Source: Chitinophaga sp. MM2321
GTDB taxonomy: Bacteria > Bacteroidota > Bacteroidia > Chitinophagales > Chitinophagaceae
Direction of reading: 5' to 3'
Assembly: GCF_964033635.1 (NCBI RefSeq)
Contig: NZ_OZ035533.1
Location: 4,898,001 to 4,962,000, forward strand
DNA length: 64,000 bases
In this document: positions 18,701 to 27,213 of the stretch, piece by piece
How positions within the stretch are numbered: position 1 is the first letter of the stretch
Layout of the letters: each line of letters starts with the position of its first letter
Notes under the pieces: model-generated
The model's database searches: none
The model's input: the letters and a program-made list of their open reading frames with translations, nothing else
Told to the model about the DNA's origin: nothing
Program-made: the position numbers and the translations under genes

Positions 18701-19127
18701 GTAAATTGTCAGCACCATTTACCCGTCCTTTAATGACCATATCGGCGGCCTGCTTCGTTGTAGCAGTACCCGCGAAAATAACCACCAGGCCATTTTCCTT
18801 TAGCGCATACACCAGGTTGGTACCCATAAAAGCCTGGGACAACACCGCATCAAGAGAGGCATCCGTAGCCATCACCGTTACCTTTTTCTCTTCGGGCAAT
18901 GTCTGGTTATGAAACACGAAACGGTAATCCGTTTGTTGCTCCACTGTTTTCAGCAACTTTCGGATACTCGTCTCTTTCAACTGCAGGGTAATCGTTTCCT
19001 GCGCGAAGACAACGGCCTGCACCTGAAGGCAGACAAAAAATAGCAAGACAGTCAATTTCATAGTTAACAGCAGTTTGCTGGTGGGTACAGACTTCCCCTT
19101 CCATTCCAGGAATACAAGTTTTAACAT
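15762..19127 (-). CDS. SusC/RagA TonB-dependent outer membrane transporter with STN domain
   Basis: Outer membrane channel of 1121 residues. After a signal region (about 1-42) comes an STN domain (about 45-100), which in this family signals to a FecR anti-sigma factor. A carboxypeptidase-regulatory-like beta domain (about 128-212) follows, then the plug (about 215-340, with SVTVLKDASAKALYGSRGSNGVIVI) and the barrel, ending in YTVGLNVNF. The STN domain and the upstream sigma and fecR genes indicate a trans-envelope induction loop. The gap between fecR and this gene holds an antisense-strand terminator (see 19184). The SusD partner follows after 12 bases. Confidence 0.96.
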   Translation of the reverse strand: MLKLVFLEWKGKSVPTSKLLLTMKLTVLLFFVCLQVQAVVFAQETITLQLKETSIRKLLKTVEQQTDYRFVFHNQTLPEEKKVTVMATDASLDAVLSQAFMGTNLVYALKENGLVVIFAGTATTKQAADMVIKGRVNGADNLPLPGVTVRATGTTAGTLTNVDGTYTLRAPEGAAAIQFSLVGYTSQQIEIGDKREINVTMQEDIKTLNAVTVTGYTNYSRSRSATASGVVGGDKINEVPMATFDQILQGRVPGLVVSAGSGQPGTSASVTIRGVGTINGNSRPLYVMDGIPIEADAFQGINPADIASVTVLKDASAKALYGSRGSNGVIVITTKKGKAGRIAVEYKSQYGFSNMTNPKFQMMNAAQRLQFEEEIGVETGSDIGPGWVFSKKNPDYAGKTPAEQQEADHILDSLRNTNTDWKKIFTQTGQFQEHQLSVSGGNENVRFYSSVNYFNQQGIARRSDLKRYSLKNNLDFNAGRLSANLNVGLGYSQSSFIEREASSSVNNPLAAVYYALPYEYPYAADGTLVTSGNDDIYPVYDQREGSNSLDALLNTTSKDNQLKSVIGTSLNFILAKGLVAKTRLGLDFRETTTERYINPDSYAGSRVSNGKKGSFGEGVSRNFGLVSTSGLTYSKIVAEKHDFEVSGYFEFTKNSYRAFNYTGYDIDGRLPSTPAGITPGSPYSPLLGGQRFKSALASYMAVGRYTFDEKYTLNASYRYDGASTVPADNRWHGFYSFGFGWEIKKENFLKDVSFVDDLRFRVSYGTSANPFSSSALGPFAYFAAYGTNQYGGNPAIIPTSPGNPMYNWEYAKEFNAGFDLGMWNNRIRIITDVYNKITSNLFIEQPLSITSGFETLFLNSGSMRNRGIEMDVQVDVVKNRNITWNVGVNFAYNKNVITDLGGADDITQGSTQIVRVGLPYGSHYAPKWAGVDPQTGDPLYYDRDGKTTSDYNETALSVAEFGTYIPPFTGGFNTGVNWKGFYLNALFTFADKTMRYLNEDYFNENPSFATSNQSVRMLYDRWKTPGQNAILPKFDASRGFSSKDIQDASYLRLRNVNLGYNFPKELLTSLKFVQGIQIFVQAQNLYTWTSWKSFDPENNNGDGRFDYPAARTYTVGLNVNF

Positions 19128-19183
19128 ACCTTTGGTTTGGTTTAGTTAATGATTCATTTCAGGACATTTTCTAACCTAATGCA

Positions 19184-19213
19184 GGGAAGTGTTCACAGCA
19201 CTTCCCTTTTTTT
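19184..19213 (+). terminator. Intrinsic terminator antisense to the susC leader (locus 1)
   Basis: An 8-bp stem (GGGAAGTG/CACTTCCC) with a 7-base loop is followed by seven T residues on the plus strand, opposite to susC and fecR. No plus-strand gene needs it. It lies 56 bases upstream of the susC start codon. A TAnnTTTG box (TACCTTTG, 19127-19134) lies upstream on the plus strand, so a short antisense RNA of about 65-75 bases is possible. Confidence 0.7.
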
Positions 19214-19279
19214 ATGTTGGTTGATTGCTCTCTTATTCCCGTGCCAACCGTTCATCGGAGGTTGCTCCCGTATTGATAT

Positions 19280-20365
19280 TTATTTGCTGATAATAATGCC
19301 GCCATCGACCATTTTAAAATTAAACGGATAAGATAATTGCAGCGCATCCAGTGCCTTTACCACCGTTTCACTTTCGAAAGTGCCGGAATACCGGTAATTT
19401 TTCACTTCATCATCGGCAAAAGTGACGGGGATACCGTACCATTTCTCCAGCTTTGCAGCGATTACTACCAGTGGTTCGTTTTCAATTTCGAGCCTGTTAC
19501 GTACCCAGGCAATTTCTTTGGCTTTATGATTTACCGGGTCCGCATCGAGGGGCATTACCCGGATTGGTTGCGTACCGGCGGCTGTTTGCCCCGCTGTAAG
19601 CTGGTTGATCACCAGTTTCTGATTGGGTGTCAGGATGATTTTCTGATCCGGTTTTCCTTTCCAGGCCACTTCCACGCTACCTTTGAACAAGGCCGTTTCC
19701 ATTTGCTGTTGACCGGCGTATACACTCACATTAAAAACGGTGCCCAACACCCTGATATCCGCCACGGCGGTATGTACCGTAAAGGGGCGTTGTGCATCAT
19801 GAACCACATCAAAAAATGCTTCTCCCGTTAAAGTAAGCTCCCGGTTAAGGCGGTTAAACCCCGCTGCCAGTTCCACGGTACTGTTCTTTCTTAAAATGAT
19901 CGATGAGCCGTCTGGCAGCACCAGTGTTTTCCGGGGGTCATTTCCGGCACTGATGAGGATATTTTCTGCTCCCGGCAGCCCGGAAGTCTGTTGATTAAAA
20001 CGATAAACAGCGGCCACCGTTATCAGGATAGCCACAAAAGCCGCAGCATACCACATGATCCGGCGAGTGGAACGAACCGGCGCCGGCATAACTTCCTCCT
20101 CCGGTTCATCTGCCAGGGCATGCTGCAACATATCATACTGCTGTATGCCATCCCGCAGGTGCTCCAGTTGCTCCAGGCGGTTCCCCTGCCTTGCTGACAG
20201 CATCGCAATCAGCTGCACTGCTTCCTGCACAGCAGCTTTCTTTTCGGGATGCTGGCTGATCCAGCTTTCCCAAAACAACTTGTCTGTATCATTGCCCTCC
20301 AGGCAATAACGCTGGAAAGATTCGTCACATGCAAAATCGGCGGCTGTATAATCCTGGAAATTCAT
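19280..20365 (-). CDS. FecR-family anti-sigma factor (locus 1)
   Basis: Inner membrane regulator of 361 residues that holds the ECF sigma factor until SusC signals. The N-terminal cytoplasmic part (1-100) binds sigma. A single membrane segment is seen at about 103-121 (IMWYAAAFVAILITVAAVYRF). The periplasmic FecR domain spans about 135-235 (AGNDPRKTLVLPDGSSI, GEAFFDVVHDAQRPFTVHT), and a C-terminal DUF4974-like domain (about 285-360) contacts the STN domain of SusC. It lies 115 bases downstream of the sigma gene. Confidence 0.95.
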   Translation of the reverse strand: MNFQDYTAADFACDESFQRYCLEGNDTDKLFWESWISQHPEKKAAVQEAVQLIAMLSARQGNRLEQLEHLRDGIQQYDMLQHALADEPEEEVMPAPVRSTRRIMWYAAAFVAILITVAAVYRFNQQTSGLPGAENILISAGNDPRKTLVLPDGSSIILRKNSTVELAAGFNRLNRELTLTGEAFFDVVHDAQRPFTVHTAVADIRVLGTVFNVSVYAGQQQMETALFKGSVEVAWKGKPDQKIILTPNQKLVINQLTAGQTAAGTQPIRVMPLDADPVNHKAKEIAWVRNRLEIENEPLVVIAAKLEKWYGIPVTFADDEVKNYRYSGTFESETVVKALDALQLSYPFNFKMVDGGIIISK

Positions 20366-20480
20366 GTAGGGAGTGTCTTTAATTATACAGACGGAAGAAA
20401 TGCCGGGATTTCCTAAGAGAAATTGATTTTTTTTTGAGAGAAGAAAAAGGGGAGATAAAAAACGGGGTATTTATCTACCG

Positions 20481-21032
20481 TTATTTCATCATCTTCCTTA
20501 ACGCTTTAACGGCGTCATAGATGGTATTATACGCCGTTTTTACACTTTGAGAAGTGTGGGCCGCGATCTGTTCATAGCTGAGTCCTTCAAAAAATTTCAG
20601 CCGGATCAGTTCTATCTGCCGGGGGGTCAATTCTTTCATAGCCCGGTGCAGCCGTTGTTTCAGCTCTTCATCCTGTTGAACCTGGATAATGATCTCTTCA
20701 TAAGATAATTCATTCTCTTCTTCTTTATCTGTCATCCTGTTAATAGCAGCGTGGATCTTTGACTGGTACGCCAACTGATCGAGCAGCTGTCTTTTTAATG
20801 CGGTAAACAGGTACGCCTGCACATTGGTGACCGGCCGCAGATTTTTGTGCTTGCCCCATAGTTGCAGAAAGAGTTGGGTGATACAGTCTTTCACCAGTTC
20901 ATCGTTACCACAGGTCTTCAGCCCGAATCTCACCAAGTGAAAATACGTGCTGTTATACAAAGCAAACAATGCCTGTTTGTCGCCGTTTCTCAGGCGCTCC
21001 CAATGATCACAGTTGTCTGCTGCATAAGACAT
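20481..21032 (-). CDS. ECF-type RNA polymerase sigma-70 factor (locus 1)
   Basis: A 183-residue extracytoplasmic-function sigma factor. Region 2 (about 15-85) includes VKDCITQLFLQLW, and region 4 (about 125-180) shows LTPRQIELIRLKFFEGLSYEQIAAHTSQSVKTAYNTIYDAVKALR, a standard helix-turn-helix. It is expected to switch on the susC-susD-cyanophycinase operon once FecR is relieved. It starts 12 bases after the stop codon of the tricorn-type peptidase gene, so both may share a transcript, tying extracellular or periplasmic proteolysis to control of the uptake system. Confidence 0.95.
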   Translation of the reverse strand: MSYAADNCDHWERLRNGDKQALFALYNSTYFHLVRFGLKTCGNDELVKDCITQLFLQLWGKHKNLRPVTNVQAYLFTALKRQLLDQLAYQSKIHAAINRMTDKEEENELSYEEIIIQVQQDEELKQRLHRAMKELTPRQIELIRLKFFEGLSYEQIAAHTSQSVKTAYNTIYDAVKALRKMMK

Positions 21033-21044
21033 AAATACAAAACA

Positions 21045-24000
21045 TTAATGTTTACCGGCCCCGTTTTCCTGCAAAAGTTGTTTCACCGCTTCTGCCAATT
21101 GCTGATCTTCCCCTTTGCTGACCTTTTCAAAGGTATTCATCACCCGGATATCCGGTTCGGTTTCATGATTTTCCAGGTAATATCCCTCCATACTTTTTAC
21201 GCCCAATGAGGGCACACTCCAGTGCATGCTGTTATCCTGCAAGGTCTCCCCGGTCATAAAGGTACAACTGCCCGGAACCGGCATTCCTATTAATTTACCC
21301 ATATGCAGGTATTGATAGTCAAATACAAAACAATGGCCATCACTGTAGTTGGCTTCATTCGCAATCACAACGGAAGGCTTCGTCCAACGGAAACCCGGTT
21401 CAATCCCCTCCTGGTAATTATCGGTCGTATTCCGACGGATTTCCCGGCCACTCAGGAACATGTTAAGATCTGAAGCCAGGTCGCCGCCCCGGTTGAAACG
21501 GGTATCCACCACCATGCCTTTACGATTGAAATAACGGCCCATCACCTCTCCATAGGCATCGCGGTAAGCGGCATCATTCATCCTGTAAAGATGCACATAT
21601 CCCAGTTGCCCGTTACTCTCTTTTTCTACTTCTTCCCGGTTGCGTGCTACCCATCGCTTATACAGCAGGTTATTTTCTTCCTCCGGTGAAACCGGCTCCA
21701 CCACAATATCCCGGCTGTTATTTCCATCACGGATCGTTAACACGGTACGCTTACCCGCCTTGTGGTTCAGGTATTGCGGAAGATCTTTATCCGGCATTAT
21801 TTTCTCTCCATCTATCGCCTCGATAATCATCCCGGGGCGGAGCTGAAACGCTGCTACATCCAAAGGACCGTTGCGGATGATCTCTTCAATTTTCACACCG
21901 GCGCCCCTATAGGTGTTGTTGTAAAACAGCCCCAATGAAGCTGTCACATCTTTTCCGGGCATTTTATCGTTGCTGGTAGCGCCACTATGACTTACATTCA
22001 GCTCGCCCAGCAACTCGCTCAACATTTCTGCAAACTCATAATTGTTGCCGATATGTGGCAGGTACTTTTCATAATCACGTTTATAACCATCCCAGTCGGC
22101 GCCATGATAACCTTTTGTATAAAACGCTTCTTTGGTTCTTCTCCACACATGCTGGAACATACTGTTTCTTTCCGCTGCCAGGTTAACGCTCATTTCTCCT
22201 TTAACAGTAACACTATGCTGTTTCGTTCCAGCCGGATCTACCTGCCACACACGGGCGCCGGCACACAGGAATAATTGCTGTTGCGTGCTGTCCCACTGCA
22301 TAGTGTAGTCGTCTGCCGGTACTGTCAGAAGTATTTTTGTATCCTTCGTCCGAAGATCAGTCACCCACAGGTTATAATTTTTTTCAGCTTTTGTGAGATG
22401 GTATAATGTTTTGCCCGCTTTACTGAGCAGCATACCTGCTAACAGAGAAGGGCTGGTGGTGAGTTTGAGGGTACGGTCTCGCAATCCTTCCCAGGCTATT
22501 TTAAAATCTTCGGATCCTTTTCCATCCTGTTCATTTAACGATGCCGTATCTGTTCCGGCAGGTTTAAAGTGTTCCCAGGCACTTTGGGAAAAGAACATCG
22601 CATACACATCGCGCTGCCGGCTGCCGCTGTTGGAAAAGCTACGCAGACCGTTGCGGTCACTGCTCCACAGCATGGCTTGTCCGCCTATGGCCCATTGCGG
22701 ATGTTCATCATTGAAGCCGCTTTCCGTCAGGTTGATGAGCTTCCCGTTGCCATCCGTACTAATGATCCCCACTTCCTGGTTGCCCGCGCCTTCGGGGTTG
22801 TATTGTACCAACAACCATTTACCATCCGGGCTCCATTGGAAATACTGATCGTGGTCACTTCTGCTGAATAATTGTCCGGGAGCTATAATGGTACGGCTTT
22901 GTCGGGATGCGATGTTATAGATCCGGAGTGTGGTCCTGTTTTCGAGATAGGCAATTTCTTTTCCATCCCCGGAATATAAAGGCTGGTAGTTTTCTTTATC
23001 GTTGCTGATAAGCACTGTTTCTTTCAGCTGTGTGGCGGCAAAGAAAGAAGATTCTTCTTTATGCACCCGCTCCATCCGGCAAATCTGCCAGCCATTATTT
23101 CTTTCGCTGGCATACAGTAAATATCTGCCATCCGGCGAAAAGCTCAGGTCTGCTTCTTCTCCGGGTGTTTCGGTGATGCGTTTAATGGCGCCGCTTTCCA
23201 TACTTCCCGCAAATACTTCTCCCCGGAAAATAAATGCTAATTCCTTACCTGTGGGAGATACCACCATGGTTTTAATATCGTCTGCAACAGGCACCGTTTT
23301 AATATCGTTCCCCTGCTTACCTGCTGCTATCCGTACACGTACCTTTCGTGGCGCGGATTCCGGCGCTTTAACATATAATTCTCCATCAAAACTAAAGCAA
23401 AGGGTGCCATCGGCAGCGATACTCAAAAAGCGGACAGGATGTTTTTTAAAAGTGGTGATCTGTTGTGAATGAGTGGGGTTATCGGGTAACAGGTGGTGAA
23501 CATTAAAACTCCCGCTCTCTTCACTTAAATAATAAATGCCTTTATCGTTATCGGCAAATACAGGATTTCTGTCTTCCCCCTTGAAAGCGGTGAGCTTTGT
23601 ATGCTGGCCATTCCGGCTGTTATAGCGCCAGATGTCCCTGGCGATGGCAGACACCTGGTGTTTGCGCCAGGCATTCTCCCGGCCTTTTTTATCGTGGTAA
23701 ATAATGTACTGTCCATCCTTGCTCACCTTCGCATCTTCCGCCGGGGTGGTGAGTACCTGTTCTACCCGGCCTCCGTTCACCGGCACCTGGTATAGTTCGG
23801 GCATCCCATCGGAAGGGAACTGCCTGTTGCCGGCAGCATCCATCCTCACTGAACCAAAAAGTATGTGTTTATTATCCGCGCTGAAATCGTACGGATATTC
23901 ATCTGCTGAATGAAAAGTGATCCTTTTCTCTTCCCCGCCATCTGCCTGCATGATGAAAATATCAAAATTGCCGGAACGGTTGCTGGCAAAGGCAATGTAC

Positions 24001-24233
24001 CGGCCATCATGGCTCCATACCGGCATGAAATCATGCGCAGTATCCGTGGTGAGCGGAACAGCCGCACCGCCGCTGGTAGCCACTTTATACACATCTCCTT
24101 TGTAGGTAAATACAATTGTTTTACCATCAGGAGAAATAGACGGGTAGCGCAACCAACGGGGAACATCTTGTGAGAACAATACTTTCCCTGGAATGAGTAT
24201 CAGTAATAAAATGAAAAACCTTTTCATGAGCAA
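21045..24233 (-). CDS. Tricorn-type peptidase, family S41
   Basis: A 1062-residue serine peptidase with a signal peptide (about 1-21). The N-terminal two thirds carry repeats of the SPDGKTIVFTYKGDVY / WSHDGRYIAFASNRSG type, making two propellers. A PDZ-like segment is at about 760-850 and the S41 core at the C-terminus. Catalytic residues are probably the His in LNVSHSGA and Ser964 in EANYSDGHCF, matching tricorn core His and Ser. Archaeal tricorn cuts proteasome products to small peptides; here the exported form probably trims peptides in the periplasm. It is immediately upstream of the sigma gene of the cyanophycinase operon. Confidence 0.94.
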   Translation of the reverse strand: MLMKRFFILLLILIPGKVLFSQDVPRWLRYPSISPDGKTIVFTYKGDVYKVATSGGAAVPLTTDTAHDFMPVWSHDGRYIAFASNRSGNFDIFIMQADGGEEKRITFHSADEYPYDFSADNKHILFGSVRMDAAGNRQFPSDGMPELYQVPVNGGRVEQVLTTPAEDAKVSKDGQYIIYHDKKGRENAWRKHQVSAIARDIWRYNSRNGQHTKLTAFKGEDRNPVFADNDKGIYYLSEESGSFNVHHLLPDNPTHSQQITTFKKHPVRFLSIAADGTLCFSFDGELYVKAPESAPRKVRVRIAAGKQGNDIKTVPVADDIKTMVVSPTGKELAFIFRGEVFAGSMESGAIKRITETPGEEADLSFSPDGRYLLYASERNNGWQICRMERVHKEESSFFAATQLKETVLISNDKENYQPLYSGDGKEIAYLENRTTLRIYNIASRQSRTIIAPGQLFSRSDHDQYFQWSPDGKWLLVQYNPEGAGNQEVGIISTDGNGKLINLTESGFNDEHPQWAIGGQAMLWSSDRNGLRSFSNSGSRQRDVYAMFFSQSAWEHFKPAGTDTASLNEQDGKGSEDFKIAWEGLRDRTLKLTTSPSLLAGMLLSKAGKTLYHLTKAEKNYNLWVTDLRTKDTKILLTVPADDYTMQWDSTQQQLFLCAGARVWQVDPAGTKQHSVTVKGEMSVNLAAERNSMFQHVWRRTKEAFYTKGYHGADWDGYKRDYEKYLPHIGNNYEFAEMLSELLGELNVSHSGATSNDKMPGKDVTASLGLFYNNTYRGAGVKIEEIIRNGPLDVAAFQLRPGMIIEAIDGEKIMPDKDLPQYLNHKAGKRTVLTIRDGNNSRDIVVEPVSPEEENNLLYKRWVARNREEVEKESNGQLGYVHLYRMNDAAYRDAYGEVMGRYFNRKGMVVDTRFNRGGDLASDLNMFLSGREIRRNTTDNYQEGIEPGFRWTKPSVVIANEANYSDGHCFVFDYQYLHMGKLIGMPVPGSCTFMTGETLQDNSMHWSVPSLGVKSMEGYYLENHETEPDIRVMNTFEKVSKGEDQQLAEAVKQLLQENGAGKH

Positions 24234-24353
24234 AACGGATTTGCCTTCCGGCGAAGCTAAATTATCAATTGCTTTTAGTTATTCCGTTTTTTTATTCCTT
24301 ATTAAATAAACATACCTGCGTTTGCGGTGCTACCTGAAAGGTAAGTGGGGTTA

Positions 24354-24394
24354 TAAAAAAAATAACCTGCTGCGTTTGTGCGCAGCAGGTTATT
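24354..24394 (-). terminator. Intrinsic terminator of SusCD locus 2
   Basis: A perfect 14-bp stem (24361-24374 with 24381-24394) and loop TTTGTG is followed on the minus strand by eight T residues. It lies 43 bases after the stop codon of the last gene of the locus. Confidence 0.88.
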
Positions 24395-24436
24395 CAACAT
24401 CCAGTGTCCGAATAAACCAGTTTAATCAACCGGTTA

Positions 24437-25741
24437 TTAATCCGATTTAGTAAAAATCCCGGTTTGCCGCGCCTTCCAATAGGCAGCCTGTAAATAGAAG
24501 ATCCCATTACTGGAAACTTTCTGATAGTCGAGCCTTTTTATGGCACGGGTTAGCAGCTGCTGCTGACTTTCCGGATACGCCGTTTTTTCACTCATCAATT
24601 GCGTCAGTGCCGCTTCGCCGCTTTCGCGGATACAATACCAGACTTTCCGGTATTCGCCTTTGGGCTTGAGCCCCTCTCCTGTTCTCCAGTCTGTTCCAAC
24701 CATGGTAAGGTCCAGGTTCCTGGCCCTGTCATCAGCATTTTCAGCCCGGCCTGCACATAGTCCGGACACCTTTTCTTCGATCTGCCGGATTTTTACTTTT
24801 AAATCAGTATCCTGTTCCAGTGATCCCAGTAATTCCATTGAACACTGCATTTGCAACAACCCATAAGTGGTTGTATTTTTTGCAATATCAAAAGACTGGT
24901 CAATGGCGTCCTTTACATAGTGCCGATACGATTCAAAATATTCCTTATTACCCGTCGTGTTCCAGGCCGCTGCGTAGATCATAGGCAACCGCGCCGCTTC
25001 GTGTGCACCAACATGCCACATTCTGCTGATACCGCGCGTATCCCTGGCACCGTCGGCCCTTAAGAAGTCGTAGTCATTGGCAGCTGTTACATTCCGAGTC
25101 ATCCTGTCAGCAAAAGCAGAAAGGACTTTCCCGATTTCAATCTTTACTTCTTTAGTGCATAAAGGGCTATTATAATATTTCCACAAACCATGCACTGCGT
25201 GCGTATACTGATCTCTGGAGGAATTGATATAAACACTCTTACGATCTTCCGCACACACACAACGGGCCAGGAAGCCGGGTGCGTCCTCCACGCTGGCGCT
25301 CAGTTGTATACCTTTAAATACGGAAAAAGCATTTTTACGAAGCTTTACATTCCGTGTCACCGAATATTGATCCACAATCATGGAAAGCATTACCCCTGCG
25401 GAGATCATACAATCTTCCATACCGGTATCATATCCGTAAACATTCGGAAATTGTTTCTTCACTTCCTCCGTTTTCGGCAAATGATCCAGTCCCCGGCCGG
25501 GCTCGTAGCTGCTTAAATAGTCATAAAACATTTGGGTACCGGGCAGAAAAAATCTTTCCCATGAAACCTTCCATGCCTGATCCATACATTTGGCCATGCT
25601 ACCACCCGGAGCCTCATACCGGCTGTTATCTGAAAGCATTCCAGCACCGGGCGGTTCAGTGACTGTGCTTATATTTAGTGAAGGGTTGCCTCCTGTCTGC
25701 ATGAAAGACAAGAGGCATAATCCCGTGAAAAATAATTTCAT
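24437..25741 (-). CDS. Secreted protein of unknown function in SusCD locus 2, possibly an (alpha/alpha) barrel
   Basis: Not recognised with certainty. The 434-residue protein starts with a signal peptide (about 1-17). The rest is largely alpha-helical with aromatic and acidic motifs spaced as in six-hairpin glycosidases and lyases: YGYDTGMEDCMISAGVMLS, SSRDQYTHAVHGLWKYYNSP and MWHVGAHEAARLPMIYAAAW. It lies 33 bases after the SusD gene and is the only putative enzyme of this locus, so it most likely degrades the polymer that the SusCD pair imports. Tyr, His and Asp/Glu in these motifs are candidate catalytic residues. Confidence 0.7.
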   Translation of the reverse strand: MKLFFTGLCLLSFMQTGGNPSLNISTVTEPPGAGMLSDNSRYEAPGGSMAKCMDQAWKVSWERFFLPGTQMFYDYLSSYEPGRGLDHLPKTEEVKKQFPNVYGYDTGMEDCMISAGVMLSMIVDQYSVTRNVKLRKNAFSVFKGIQLSASVEDAPGFLARCVCAEDRKSVYINSSRDQYTHAVHGLWKYYNSPLCTKEVKIEIGKVLSAFADRMTRNVTAANDYDFLRADGARDTRGISRMWHVGAHEAARLPMIYAAAWNTTGNKEYFESYRHYVKDAIDQSFDIAKNTTTYGLLQMQCSMELLGSLEQDTDLKVKIRQIEEKVSGLCAGRAENADDRARNLDLTMVGTDWRTGEGLKPKGEYRKVWYCIRESGEAALTQLMSEKTAYPESQQQLLTRAIKRLDYQKVSSNGIFYLQAAYWKARQTGIFTKSD

Positions 25742-25774
25742 ACAGCTATGCTTTTTTCTGCCAACAGGTTTAAA

Positions 25775-27202
25775 TTAGTAACCCGGGTTCTGATCCTTCA
25801 CGGGATCGATGGCTTTATTGTAACTAATTTCTGATACCGGGATAGGCCATAGCAACATGCTTTCGGCCAGTGTTTTGCCAGTATTCAGTTTCACCATTTT
25901 AGCCGCGGTTCCCGTTCTGAGGAGATCTAACCAGCGTTTGCATTCCAGTATGGTTTCATAACCTCTTTCCCGGAGCAGCAGGTCGAAAAAGGTATCTTCA
26001 TTATAATTGGCAGCATTATAATCCACCGGTGATGGCAGTTCCGGATTATAGCCATATGCTCTGCGATGTACTTTATTCAGATTTTCCATGGCCTGCAAAC
26101 TGGGTCCGTGACTGGCCCGGTTGGCCGCTTCCGCATACATCAGCAACACCTCCGCATACCGGTATACCGGCCAGTCGTTTGATGCCCCGGTGGTGCCGTT
26201 GGGGTCAATGTATTTTTTTGTCAGCAGGGTATTATTTCCCAATCCGATATCCCAGTGATAAAAATTATGTTGCTTACGAAAATCGCCGTCGTCCCAGCTC
26301 TTGTAAAATTTATCTTCCGTGTCGGTGTAAAAGGCAAAATAGTTAGCGCCTGATGGCTTATAACCATCACCGGTGATATGGAAGAAGTTCATGAGCGCCC
26401 AGCCATACTGGTCGTTGTATTTAAAATAGAATACTTCTTCTGAAGTAGTCAGTACATCTGCACCATATATTTTTTCAAAATCATCCGGCGTACTGATATT
26501 TACCAGCGAATATTTTCCGGAAGCAATCACTTCCTGGGCTTTATCCCTGGCTTCCGGCCATTTTTCCTGGGTCAGCAATACATCTGCCAACAATGTTTTA
26601 GCCACCCATTTGGATGCACAACCTAACATGCGCGGATTATCAGGTAGATTTTCTTCGGCATAAGTAAGATCACTCAGGATCAATTGATATACTTCCGCTA
26701 CAGCAGCCCGCTTAACATCTATTAAATCCAGGTTTTCTTCTGTGCGAATCGGCACACCTGCCCATAGTCTCACCAGTGCAAAGTAGCTGAAGGCTCGTAC
26801 ATATTTTGCTTCTCCGACAAACTGCGCTTTTTCCTGATCAGTGGTTCCGGTACCTTTCGGCGTATTCTTTATAACCAGGTTCGCATTCCTGATGGCCAGG
26901 TAGAGCTGTGTCCATACACCTCCCATATTGGTAATATTGGCGGCACTGTAACCTGCATAATCTTCAATCGCAGCCAGGCTTCCTTTCCCATAAATATTTT
27001 CGGCGCAGCTTTCCAGCAAAGTATAATATGAATTAAATTCATTCGCCTGAATCGGGAAGTAAGCAGCATTCACCGCCGCTTTTACCTCCTCTGTCGTATT
27101 ATAAAATGTTTCGGTTGCAATGGACTTCGGCTTTTCCTGCAAAATTTTGCTGCAGGAAGCCAGCATCATCCATACAAATACCGTGAATAATTTATATTTC
27201 AT
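25775..27202 (-). CDS. SusD/RagB-type outer membrane lipoprotein (locus 2)
   Basis: Nutrient-binding lipoprotein of 475 residues with its lipobox Cys at residue 17 (MMLASCSK). Typical SusD segments are ATETFYNTTEEVKAAVNAAY near the start, KYVRAFSYFALVRLWAGVPI in the first third, RYAEVLLMYAEAANR late, and a C-terminal LLRERGYETILECKRWLDL block with the ending PVKDQNPGY. The gene follows susC by 11 bases. The RW-containing helix is the standard family contact with SusC. Confidence 0.96.
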   Translation of the reverse strand: MKYKLFTVFVWMMLASCSKILQEKPKSIATETFYNTTEEVKAAVNAAYFPIQANEFNSYYTLLESCAENIYGKGSLAAIEDYAGYSAANITNMGGVWTQLYLAIRNANLVIKNTPKGTGTTDQEKAQFVGEAKYVRAFSYFALVRLWAGVPIRTEENLDLIDVKRAAVAEVYQLILSDLTYAEENLPDNPRMLGCASKWVAKTLLADVLLTQEKWPEARDKAQEVIASGKYSLVNISTPDDFEKIYGADVLTTSEEVFYFKYNDQYGWALMNFFHITGDGYKPSGANYFAFYTDTEDKFYKSWDDGDFRKQHNFYHWDIGLGNNTLLTKKYIDPNGTTGASNDWPVYRYAEVLLMYAEAANRASHGPSLQAMENLNKVHRRAYGYNPELPSPVDYNAANYNEDTFFDLLLRERGYETILECKRWLDLLRTGTAAKMVKLNTGKTLAESMLLWPIPVSEISYNKAIDPVKDQNPGY

Positions 27203-27213
27203 GATATATTTCT

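Noticed and set aside
21040..21053. 14-bp palindrome AAACATTAATGTTT between the tricorn and sigma genes
   Set aside because: It is short, AT-rich and overlaps the tricorn stop codon; such palindromes are expected by chance in this many bases.
15303..23472. Many plus-strand open frames of 60-150 codons opposite the SusC, SusD and tricorn genes
   Set aside because: They are shadows of well-supported genes on the minus strand and show no signal peptides or family motifs.
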